Below are positions 57,224-64,000 of a DNA stretch of 64,000 bases, one piece after another. Below the pieces are notes generated by a model. That model worked only from the letters and a program-made list of their open reading frames with translations. It was not told the origin of the DNA and made no database searches. How positions within the stretch are numbered: the stretch's first letter is position 1; every line of letters starts with the position of its first letter. The position numbers and the translations under genes are program-made. Source of the stretch: Brevibacillus fulvus (GTDB lineage: Bacteria > Bacillota > Bacilli > Brevibacillales > Brevibacillaceae). The stretch spans positions 1-64,000 of the forward strand of contig NZ_JAFBEB010000008.1 of NCBI RefSeq assembly GCF_016908525.1, written 5' to 3'.

Positions 57224-57394
57224 TCAAGACACTTTCCGTGTTTTCTCCATCAAGGTGAGGAAAGTCATTGGGACATCCCAAGGCTTTTTCCTCTTGGTAA
57301 GGCACTTTAGCCTTGCCCATTGTTCCCCATTGCGCCAGAAGGTTTTTGCAACCTCCCAGCGCATAAAACGAAACTCATAAACGTCTCCAACCAT
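57224..57394 (-). CDS. Small basic phage protein
   Basis: A 56-residue frame (MVGDVYEFRFMRWEVAKTFW ... LKCLTKRKKPWDVPMTFLTL) behind GAGGAGGTCG. Basic and aromatic; no motif recognised. In the replication operon. Confidence 0.5.
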   Translation of the reverse strand: MVGDVYEFRFMRWEVAKTFWRNGEQWARLKCLTKRKKPWDVPMTFLTLMEKTRKVS

Positions 57395-57410
57395 CGCGAC
57401 CTCCTCATTG

Positions 57411-57575
57411 TTATGAGGCTCTTAATTCAACGACCTTTACCTTGCCTGATTCTTTATGCTCCAAAAGCCAAGCAGTTGGAAGCTTCTTAATGATCAACCA
57501 GTTGTCCGGTTGCAAATTCGGTGCGAGTTGTTTGAGTAGAATCTTTTCTTTCAGCTGCAAGCTCCGCCGTTTCAC
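57411..57575 (-). CDS. Small phage protein after the UvrD-like gene
   Basis: A 54-residue frame from a GTG overlapping the stop of the UvrD-like gene (CTGTGA), behind GGAGGAGGTGGGA; the coupling is strong. Sequence MKRRSLQLKEKILLKQLA, then PDNWLIIKKLPTAWLLEHKE. Function unknown. Confidence 0.5.
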   Translation of the reverse strand: MKRRSLQLKEKILLKQLAPNLQPDNWLIIKKLPTAWLLEHKESGKVKVVELRAS

Positions 57576-59446
57576 AGTCCCACCTCCTCCACCGCGGGCA
57601 TGAGGCCCATTTCCCTGATGAACTGGCTGGGACCAGGCTGGAAGAACTTTTTGCCGTATAAAGCGATCTCACGTGGCCGAGTGAGAATGAGCCTTCTCTT
57701 TGCCCGCGTGACTGCGACATACATCAGGCGCCGTTCTTCCTCCATGTCGACTGTCCGTTTGGAAGGAAATGTGCCTTGATTCATCCCGACCAGGATCACC
57801 GTGTCGAATTCAAGACCTTTGGAACCGTGAACGGTGAGCAGTTGAACCGCGTCTTCATCTTTGCGAAAGTAGTCCTGTATGTCTCGGATTCGCAGCCATT
57901 TCAGAAATGCTTCGATGTTATTCCGCTCGCCGGCAGCCTCTTGCTGAATGCACCAACGCTTCACGTATCGAAGAGCTGCCAGCATATCGTCGATGCGGTT
58001 CTGCAGACCCTTCTCTTCGTAATAAGCTTTCAAGCCGATCGCGTACCCAGCTTGTCTCATCGCCTCGTAAGCATCGATGTCAAAGAACTGGATCTCATCA
58101 AAGTTTCGTAATGTATCAACGATTCGGGCGAAATCCTGCACCTTTGGGCTTCCTTCCGCCCGCAATACATCCAATGGTCGCTCGCTTGACCAACTTGGTT
58201 TCGAGAGCAAAGTCGCCCGTTCAAGGTCCGTCATCCGGTTTGCTGGGAAGTTGATGCAGGACCAGAGCGCCTTTTCATCCTTTGGGTTGACCACCAGGGA
58301 CATGAAGCTGATTAGTTTTTTGATGTCCGTCCGTTTAAGCGGATCAGCGTCCTTGTTCACGACCAGCGCTGCCATCTTTGCCTCGGCAAGCTTGTCCTTT
58401 ATGATTTCAAGCTGTCCATTCGTCCGCGCCAGCACTGCGATATCCGAGAGCTTCCCTCCATTCTGGACATGGAAGTAAGATGTTGCCACCACGTAATGCG
58501 CCTCTTCCTCAACCGTCAGCGGAGCTTCAACCAGCTCGATCGGAAGGCCGTCCCGTTCGTTCACAAGCTTTTTATCCGTTCGATTCTCGTTATGTCTGAT
58601 CAAAGTGTTGGCGGCTTCCACAATGGGCGCCGATGATCGATAATTCCGTTCCAGCTTGATCACTTCACAATTGGGATACTGTTTTGGGAAGTCCAGTATG
58701 TTCTGCACATTCGCACCGCGAAATCCGTAAATCGCTTGATAATCGTCACCCACAACGAACAGATTCTCTGGAGCCATTGCCCGAATAATGTCCATCTGCA
58801 CATTGTCGGTGTCCTGAAACTCGTCCACATATACGTACTTGTACTGATTTCGATAGTATGTAGCGATGTCGTCTTGTCTCATCAGTTCCAAGGTTTTGGT
58901 AAGCAAATCATCCAAGCTAATGGCATTGCTCTGTTTTAACCGAAAGAGATATTCCCGTGCTGCTTGCTCCGATTCGTAAGAGCGGAAATTCCCTTCTCCG
59001 CCACGAGCCAGCAGGGCAATATCGTCCAATACTTGCCGCACCTTCGCATCGTACCTGAACTCATCGAGGATGGCCGCAATGATCGCCTCTTGGTCCTCTT
59101 GGTCATAAATTGAGAAGTTGGGTTCCAGTCCAACCCGATGGCCCCATTCACGCAGCACGCTGACGCAGAAGGAATGAAAGGTATTGCAGAATAGTTTCTT
59201 GGCCTGTTCTTCACCGATAAGGTGAGCGATCCGTTCCTTCATTTCCAGCCCTGCCAGGCGGGTGAAGGTGAGTGCCAGCATATTGCTGGTCCCCACCCTC
59301 TTTTCCTCATGCAGATAGGAAATGCGCGTCGTGAGCGTCTTTGTCTTACCTGTACCGGCACCAGCCAAACATAGAATGACCGGCTCCTTCGATGTGACAG
59401 CAGCTGCTTGTTCCTCGTTTAATCCCTGAAGAAGGTTAAGCGACAT
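57572..59446 (-). CDS. UvrD/PcrA-like superfamily 1 DNA helicase
   Basis: The 624-residue helicase has Q-motif LNEEQAAAV, Walker A CLAGAGTGKTKTL at 26-37, motif Ia-like NMLALTFTRLAGLEMKERI, DEFQDTDNVQM, GDDYQAIYGFRGA, and C-terminal motifs VHGSKGLEFDTVILVGM and RRLMYVAVTRAKRRL. It unwinds duplexes 3' to 5'. Its start overlaps the end of the SbcC-like gene by 11 bases, so the two are coupled and may act together in recombination. Confidence 0.9.
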   Translation of the reverse strand: MSLNLLQGLNEEQAAAVTSKEPVILCLAGAGTGKTKTLTTRISYLHEEKRVGTSNMLALTFTRLAGLEMKERIAHLIGEEQAKKLFCNTFHSFCVSVLREWGHRVGLEPNFSIYDQEDQEAIIAAILDEFRYDAKVRQVLDDIALLARGGEGNFRSYESEQAAREYLFRLKQSNAISLDDLLTKTLELMRQDDIATYYRNQYKYVYVDEFQDTDNVQMDIIRAMAPENLFVVGDDYQAIYGFRGANVQNILDFPKQYPNCEVIKLERNYRSSAPIVEAANTLIRHNENRTDKKLVNERDGLPIELVEAPLTVEEEAHYVVATSYFHVQNGGKLSDIAVLARTNGQLEIIKDKLAEAKMAALVVNKDADPLKRTDIKKLISFMSLVVNPKDEKALWSCINFPANRMTDLERATLLSKPSWSSERPLDVLRAEGSPKVQDFARIVDTLRNFDEIQFFDIDAYEAMRQAGYAIGLKAYYEEKGLQNRIDDMLAALRYVKRWCIQQEAAGERNNIEAFLKWLRIRDIQDYFRKDEDAVQLLTVHGSKGLEFDTVILVGMNQGTFPSKRTVDMEEERRLMYVAVTRAKRRLILTRPREIALYGKKFFQPGPSQFIREMGLMPAVEEVGL

Positions 59447-61583
59447 CTTCTGCTGCCTCCTTCAAGCCGATGGGATGCACCCTCCACCCGACTGGGACAA
59501 TATCATGCGGGTCAACCACGCCAGCAATCAGGATGTTGTCCAGTTTGTCGGAGAGCTTGTCCAAACCGTGCAGGACGTTTCTCAGGTTCGTTTCATCGAG
59601 GTTCTCGATGTTATCCAACGCAAGCACCTTGATCGGAGGTTTCGCCCGATCCAACACAGCCACCAGGAAAGCGATCAGGAAGATCATCTGCTGACCGGTA
59701 GAGAGCGCATCGAAATTACGACGCTGGCTGCTGTCCTCCCAGCCAAACTGGAAGATTTCCTGCCCGGTGTCCGATTCCGTTTGGAAGAAAACAGGGTAAT
59801 TGATCCCCAACACTCGCAGATTGGCCTCAATATCTTCCCTCATTGGCTCCAGCATTGTCTTGACAATCTCTCCCTGAATCCCTTTTGCTCCAAGCGCTTG
59901 ATCCAGCATTTTGAAAGCCTCTGATTTGAATTCCGCCTCTTTGTTCGCCAGCATGGAGGTGCGGAGAGTAGCCATCTGATTCCGTACCTTTTCCTGCTCC
60001 TCAACCTTTGCCTGCAGTTGAGTGATTTGGTCACGCAGACCGTTCCGACGGGTCTCCAACAAATCAAGGGGAGCAATGGCTTCGACTGGCTCATTTTGCA
60101 GCTTGTCCCGTTCTTCCTGGGCACTCTTCAGGTCATCAAGTCGTTTTTGCTCCGCGCCCAGTATGGCCGATTTCTGTGCTTGCAGGTTTTTGATGGATTT
60201 GGCTCGTTCCGCATTTTCCTGCTGATATCGGTTAGTCTGCTGCATAATGAGTGACAACCGCTGCTCGATCTCCATAATCCGTTCACGCCGTTGCTGAATG
60301 GCTTTCTCAGCGGTGTTCAAGTATTCATGATGCCTGTTTATCGCTTCGTCTTTTTGGGCAATCTCCGAAGCAGCGTATTGGATGTATGCTGAAAAATCTT
60401 TGTTGCAAGCGATCTGACTCTGAATCACGCAGACCCCTTTTGTTTTGTTGATGGTATCCAATGTTTGCTGTATGGAGGCTTTTTCCGCGGTAAGGCGGGC
60501 AATATCCTGATTCAATTGAGTGATTTCGTGTTGCTGAATATTGTTGACTTCTTTTTGCAGGTTGGCTCTTTCTATGGAAAGGGCATCGAATTCGGTAGTG
60601 TCGGCAATATGAGTCATCTGAGCTTCCAACGCCTCGATTTGCTGATCAATCCAGTCTGTAGATTCTGGCGTCTGAGAAGATAGGCGTTCAATCAGCGTTG
60701 CCAGTTCTTGCAGTCTGGAGAGCCTGCGATCAATTGCCTTTTTCTTCTCCGTATCCCTTGCCAACTGAGCTTCAACTTGCACCAGCTGCTCACGAATCTC
60801 GGCCAGCTCCTGCTTGTTTGCCTCAATGTTCCGATCCGTCTCCGCCATCTTATTTTTTTGCTCAGCCAGCTGCTTAATGGCGCCTTCTGCATTCTTGGCC
60901 TTCTCTTTCCACGTGGACCATTCCCGGGAAACATACCCGCGCATTGCGAGCAGACCCTCATCAATCGACATGCCGTCCTTGTATTCGGACAAGACTGCGG
61001 CGATGGTTTCCGTTAATGCCTGATGAAGATCAGGAGAATTGACCTCAATCTCCATCGTCAGCAGCCGTTCCTCCAGATACTGCGCCACTCGTTCTTTGTT
61101 CCATCCACCTTCGATGCCGGCACTCAGGCCATAGATGAAATCACGGCGTTTGGCATCGGAAAGGGTGAGAAATTCGTTGAAATCCAACATCACCGGGAAG
61201 TTTCCAACCTCTGCGGAAACTCGAGCCTTTCGGTCAGTTTCAGTCCGTTCCCCGCGTGCTGGCGAGACGGTAATCGATTCGGAAATGGTTACGTTCGGTA
61301 TGCCCTTTGTAAGCTTCGTGGTTCGTTCAAATGTTCGCGTGAACTTGAATCCCTCGAGCTCCAGCCCTACACTCATCACGTTGTCATCAGAAGAGAATTT
61401 GTAATTGTCCAGTGCTCTCTTTCCGTTCCCTGGCACATAACCGAGCATGGACATTTGCAACGCTTGGAGGCGGGTGGTCTTACCCGATCCGTTCCGGCCG
61501 ATGAAGATGTCTTTTCCGGTCAGCGGCTGCTTGGCCGTGGTTCCTTTGAGATTCTGCATGGTGATCGCTTGGATTTTGCTCAT
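59436..61583 (-). CDS. SbcC/Rad50-like ATPase
   Basis: The 715-residue protein has Walker A DIFIGRNGSGKTTRL at 25-38 and a long coiled-coil middle (about 200-540) interrupted by a short segment with two Cys (VCVIQSQIACNKD) where a zinc hook would be. The C-terminal ABC lobe has DALSTGQQMIFLIAFLVAVL and ALDNIENLDE. The canonical hook CxxC is absent, replaced by a wider pair. SbcC-type ATPases act with a nuclease on DNA ends; no SbcD is next to it. The UvrD-like helicase overlaps it. Confidence 0.8.
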   Translation of the reverse strand: MSKIQAITMQNLKGTTAKQPLTGKDIFIGRNGSGKTTRLQALQMSMLGYVPGNGKRALDNYKFSSDDNVMSVGLELEGFKFTRTFERTTKLTKGIPNVTISESITVSPARGERTETDRKARVSAEVGNFPVMLDFNEFLTLSDAKRRDFIYGLSAGIEGGWNKERVAQYLEERLLTMEIEVNSPDLHQALTETIAAVLSEYKDGMSIDEGLLAMRGYVSREWSTWKEKAKNAEGAIKQLAEQKNKMAETDRNIEANKQELAEIREQLVQVEAQLARDTEKKKAIDRRLSRLQELATLIERLSSQTPESTDWIDQQIEALEAQMTHIADTTEFDALSIERANLQKEVNNIQQHEITQLNQDIARLTAEKASIQQTLDTINKTKGVCVIQSQIACNKDFSAYIQYAASEIAQKDEAINRHHEYLNTAEKAIQQRRERIMEIEQRLSLIMQQTNRYQQENAERAKSIKNLQAQKSAILGAEQKRLDDLKSAQEERDKLQNEPVEAIAPLDLLETRRNGLRDQITQLQAKVEEQEKVRNQMATLRTSMLANKEAEFKSEAFKMLDQALGAKGIQGEIVKTMLEPMREDIEANLRVLGINYPVFFQTESDTGQEIFQFGWEDSSQRRNFDALSTGQQMIFLIAFLVAVLDRAKPPIKVLALDNIENLDETNLRNVLHGLDKLSDKLDNILIAGVVDPHDIVPVGWRVHPIGLKEAAEDVA

Positions 61584-62518
61584 CAGAACTTCACCTCGCC
61601 TTCACCAGCGGAAGCAGCGCGGCTGAACAGATCGCCCTGATTCCCAGAGGATACGGAAAACTCATCTTCTTCCTGATCGATGATCATATCTTCGGTAGTG
61701 GCTTCGGCAGTAGTTTCGATGATCTCAGCACGTTGGCCGTTCACCTTGATTTCTTCTCCGCGCTCAGCCTGGGCGGATATTTCCAAAAGCTGTTTACGGT
61801 CAAACTCGTTCACATAGCCGACCACGGTAACAGCTGCTACACGATTTTTTTCAGGGCCACTTACTTCCACGTATGGATAAGCCAATGCAGGATGCTTGGA
61901 CATAACCAAGCGCTCGCAAATGGTTTGAGCATTCCGCTCAGCAAATTGCTTTTTATTAATGAAGGTATCTACTGCTTTGAGAATTTCTTTGTGGGTGAAA
62001 TCCACGTATACACCAAGAGGGCCTTGGATTTTGTAGAATCCGCCACTTCTCTTTTCTTCTTCTGTCAGCATGGCCTCCATGCAAACCCGACCAGCGTCTT
62101 TGTTATATTTGACCTTGTTGGTTAGGTCTTGAATGAAATACATGTTTACGTCGTAGAGAAGTGTTGCAGATGTAATCACGAGGTTCCCAATAGGGCTGAA
62201 GCCGATCGCAAGTTTTTTGACCCAGACCTTGCTGATCGTTCCACTCTCGGGATCAATGATCGGATACGGATTGACCACCGTGTGCCCTTCAGGAAGCGTT
62301 AGTTTTTCGGGGGTTACAATGGAAAGGCCAGCTATTTGATTCAGTTTGTTAAATCCCTTTGCCGTTACCATCCCTTTGTCTTGAATCACTGCGATTTCGC
62401 CTTGCTTTTCGGAAAGGGCCATTCTGCCTTTAACAGAGCGAATTTGCCCTCCATCCGTTTTCTTGACAAAAACATTGCCATCACCGAGGCTTGTAATTAC
62501 CGCCAGCTCATTACTCAT
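61583..62518 (-). CDS. Conserved early phage protein, possible recombination factor
   Basis: The 311-residue protein abuts the ATPase gene (one base overlap). Its sequence has TAKGFNKLNQIAGLSIVTPE, SGTISKVWVKKLAIGFSPIG, DFTHKEILKAVDTFINKKQF and ERNAQTICERLVMSKHPALA, with an acidic end (DQEEDEFSVSSG). The basic central region and acidic tail would suit a single-strand-binding or annealing protein, but no RecT, Erf or Sak motif is seen. Function is left open. Confidence 0.55.
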   Translation of the reverse strand: MSNELAVITSLGDGNVFVKKTDGGQIRSVKGRMALSEKQGEIAVIQDKGMVTAKGFNKLNQIAGLSIVTPEKLTLPEGHTVVNPYPIIDPESGTISKVWVKKLAIGFSPIGNLVITSATLLYDVNMYFIQDLTNKVKYNKDAGRVCMEAMLTEEEKRSGGFYKIQGPLGVYVDFTHKEILKAVDTFINKKQFAERNAQTICERLVMSKHPALAYPYVEVSGPEKNRVAAVTVVGYVNEFDRKQLLEISAQAERGEEIKVNGQRAEIIETTAEATTEDMIIDQEEDEFSVSSGNQGDLFSRAASAGEGEVKF

Positions 62519-62600
62519 TTACGTACCTCCCACTTGTTTTTTGGAGGCGAACACGCTAGGCTAGAAATAACCGGATTCTAACAGCGTTTCACCTGAAGGC

Positions 62601-62780
62601 TCAGCGTTCCAGCGCTGGGTCTTTTTCGATTGCTATACTTGTGATGACCATCGTCCCTGTACCGACATCGCGTAGATTATCTGATTGGCAATCAGGACAA
62701 ACAATGTGGCTCTGGTCCGCAGTTGCTTCAACAGCAAAACCGAGGCAGCAATCTTGGCATTCATAAACGTGATACTCCAA
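62601..62780 (-). CDS. Small zinc-ribbon protein
   Basis: A 59-residue frame from a TTG behind GAGGGGGAAA encodes MEYHVYECQDCCLGFAVEA, then HIVCPDCQSDNLRDVG, a four-Cys zinc ribbon (ECQDC, VCPDC). Probably nucleic-acid binding. Not reported by simple gene calling because of the TTG start and size. Confidence 0.55.
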   Translation of the reverse strand: MEYHVYECQDCCLGFAVEATADQSHIVCPDCQSDNLRDVGTGTMVITSIAIEKDPALER

Positions 62781-62949
62781 TTTCCCCCTCCTCTCGTTTA
62801 GTCACGAGGTCGCCACCATCCCAACCTCTACGGCGGCCGTTGTAGTTCCTTGCCTACTCCCGTTGTGACCTCGCTATGTATGACCTGTCTCATCAGGCAG
62901 GGATGGTCATTCCCCTGCGACTGAGGCGGAAAGCCCCAGTTTCGACTCT

Positions 62950-63483
62950 TTAACCGGCGAGAAAATCTCGCTGGCTTAATCCGTGGTACCCAAGTGGATT
63001 TTTCCGATATGCCACGGAATCCTGATACATTTCACGAACGGTTTCCTCTGCTTCGGTAAACACAGAATGGTCCAGCTTCTCCCGCACGTAATCGCGGATA
63101 TATTCGCGGCTGTAAACCTGATCGTGATATTCAAAGAGGTCCAGCAATTCCTCTGTCTCCTGGGCAAAGAGGTCATCCTGCTGCAGATCAATTGTTCCAT
63201 CCTCTTCAACGAACCGCTCAGGATTGCTGCTATACACGTTTTCCAAGCGATCTCTGACCAACTTTGCCAAAATGGTCACCAACTCCAGAATGTTATCGCC
63301 GATGGACATGTCCAAATGGTTCACCTTGTTTTGCACATCGATTTGTTTTTTTGCCAGCTGCTCCAACTGCTGCTCCGTATCGTGCAACGCCTGCTTTTCT
63401 TCGTTGAGAAGCGCTGTCAGGTTAGTGGTCTCCGTAATCAGTGAGCGAGCTCTAGTGATGTTGCTCAGCGTGCTGCTTTTCAT
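62950..63483 (-). CDS. Coiled-coil early phage protein
   Basis: The 177-residue protein has an N-terminal coiled coil (ALHDTEQQLEQLAKKQIDVQ) and a helical acidic body (DLFEYHDQVYSREYIRDYVR) with a short C-terminal YHGLSQRDFLAG. Early gene; function unknown. Confidence 0.6.
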   Translation of the reverse strand: MKSSTLSNITRARSLITETTNLTALLNEEKQALHDTEQQLEQLAKKQIDVQNKVNHLDMSIGDNILELVTILAKLVRDRLENVYSSNPERFVEEDGTIDLQQDDLFAQETEELLDLFEYHDQVYSREYIRDYVREKLDHSVFTEAEETVREMYQDSVAYRKNPLGYHGLSQRDFLAG

Positions 63484-63538
63484 ATGGGTTGCCCTCCCTT
63501 TAAGGAATGTGGTATTCTTCCGGTATCGAATATTTTCA

Positions 63539-63709
63539 TTAGGCCGTCTGTTGCGAGCAGGCGGTTTTTTCTTTGTCTTGGATTTGTTCGGTCAGTTCCC
63601 GTGTGATCTGCTTGTAGACTTCATGAGCAACCAAGTCTCCTGCCGTTTTGGCAATGATCATCATCCGTTGATAAAAGTGGAGCTGCATCCGCAGTGTTTG
63701 GATATTCAC
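63539..63709 (-). CDS. Small early phage protein
   Basis: A 56-residue frame from a GTG (MNIQTLRMQLHFYQRMMII, then KTAGDLVAHEVYKQITREL) that overlaps the stop of the previous frame (GTGA). Helical; no motif. Confidence 0.5.
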   Translation of the reverse strand: MNIQTLRMQLHFYQRMMIIAKTAGDLVAHEVYKQITRELTEQIQDKEKTACSQQTA

Positions 63710-63882
63710 GCTGTTCCCTCCCTCGCTTCAACTTGTTTCCTAAATTCGGTCAACCGCTCAGCATACAGCTGATTTTGCCTTTCCCCATCTTGAACAAAGA
63801 GAGCCATCAACTTTGCGTCATATGGATAGGTCTGCTCCAGAACTTCCAGCACCCGGCGATTCCATTCTTGGGCTTTTGTCAT
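63706..63882 (-). CDS. Small early phage protein
   Basis: A 58-residue frame (MTKAQEWNRRVLEVLEQTYP, then ERQNQLYAERLTEFRKQVEA). Its ATG overlaps the TGA of the truncated frame upstream (ATGA) and its stop overlaps the next gene: a chain of coupled mini-genes. Confidence 0.5.
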   Translation of the reverse strand: MTKAQEWNRRVLEVLEQTYPYDAKLMALFVQDGERQNQLYAERLTEFRKQVEAREGTA

Positions 63883-64000
63883 TTCACCCCACCTCCCCCG
63901 GTCACCATTTTTAGAAATCCGCGTTTGGCAAGCTTGGCTTTATGGGATGTCCACTGATAGACCCATGAAAGCTTGACCTCCCTGCAAATTACTGCCGTCA
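63879..64000 (-). CDS. C-terminal end of an early phage protein, cut by the window edge
   Basis: The minus-strand frame enters from beyond 64000 and ends at a TGA at 63879-63881. It encodes at least 39 residues, including VKLSWVYQWTSHKAKLAKRG and MVTGGGGVK. Only the tail is visible. Confidence 0.45.
   Translation of the reverse strand, partial: TAVICREVKLSWVYQWTSHKAKLAKRGFLKMVTGGGGVK

Overview
The window is Bacillota DNA, most likely from a Paenibacillaceae relative (Brevibacillus, Paenibacillus or Aneurinibacillus type). Shine-Dalgarno sites are strong, TTG and GTG starts are frequent, an SOS box of the Bacillus DinR/LexA type is present, the prophage is PBSX-like, and the endolysin carries the copper-amine-oxidase-type stalk domain common in that family. 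Almost every gene is on the minus strand, so each module reads from high to low coordinates. No whole-window search could be run; all assignments come from reading the sequence.

Region 1 (about 1-14.2 kb, AT-rich) is a compact mobile element, possibly with some flanking DNA at its left end. It has a tyrosine integrase (13.2-14.1 kb), several tiny proteins, a 1.3-kb array of repeated units holding copies of a Cys-containing mini-gene and iteron-like repeats, a BhlA-type holin, scaffold, an SU10-type major capsid protein, a DHH-like phosphoesterase, an archaeo-eukaryotic-type primase with a C-terminal winged helix, small and large terminase, and portal. It has no tail, connector or endolysin gene in the window. 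This gene content is what a capsid-forming satellite that borrows tails would carry. Two membrane-anchored or zinc-ribbon accessory genes lie at the far left.

Region 2 (14.2-20.4 kb) starts with the 3' half of a tRNA-Val(GAC), an attachment-site remnant. It is followed by an accessory and defence island: an Abi_C-domain protein, a membrane-anchored Mrr-type nuclease, a RES-domain (NAD-consuming family) protein, an SOS-box-controlled mini-operon (WYL-like, two LexA-type DNA-binding-domain-only proteins, YolD-like), and a three-gene unit of unknown function with its own promoter and terminator.

Region 3 (20.4-64 kb, more GC-balanced) is a contractile-tailed PBSX-like prophage read backwards. 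In left-to-right order it contains lysis genes, tail fibres, baseplate (XkdU to XkdP), a moron, tape measure, the XkdN frameshift pair, tube, sheath, connectors, capsid, scaffold, a Prp-type protease, MuF, portal, and terminase. After that come methyltransferases, ArpU, an MmcB-like nuclease, a RusA resolvase, the DnaB helicase, loader and DnaD initiator, a UvrD-like helicase, an SbcC-like ATPase and early genes. The prophage continues past 64 kb; its integrase and repressor are not in the window.

The most interesting readings are: the tailless satellite-like element directly abutting a complete tail-encoding prophage across a tRNA-Val attachment scar; the uncharacterised three-gene unit at 18.5-20.3 kb; capsid maturation apparently using a phage-encoded ribosomal-protein protease (Prp) with matching motifs in both scaffold and capsid; and the tandemly duplicated palindrome/mini-gene/3'-block array.
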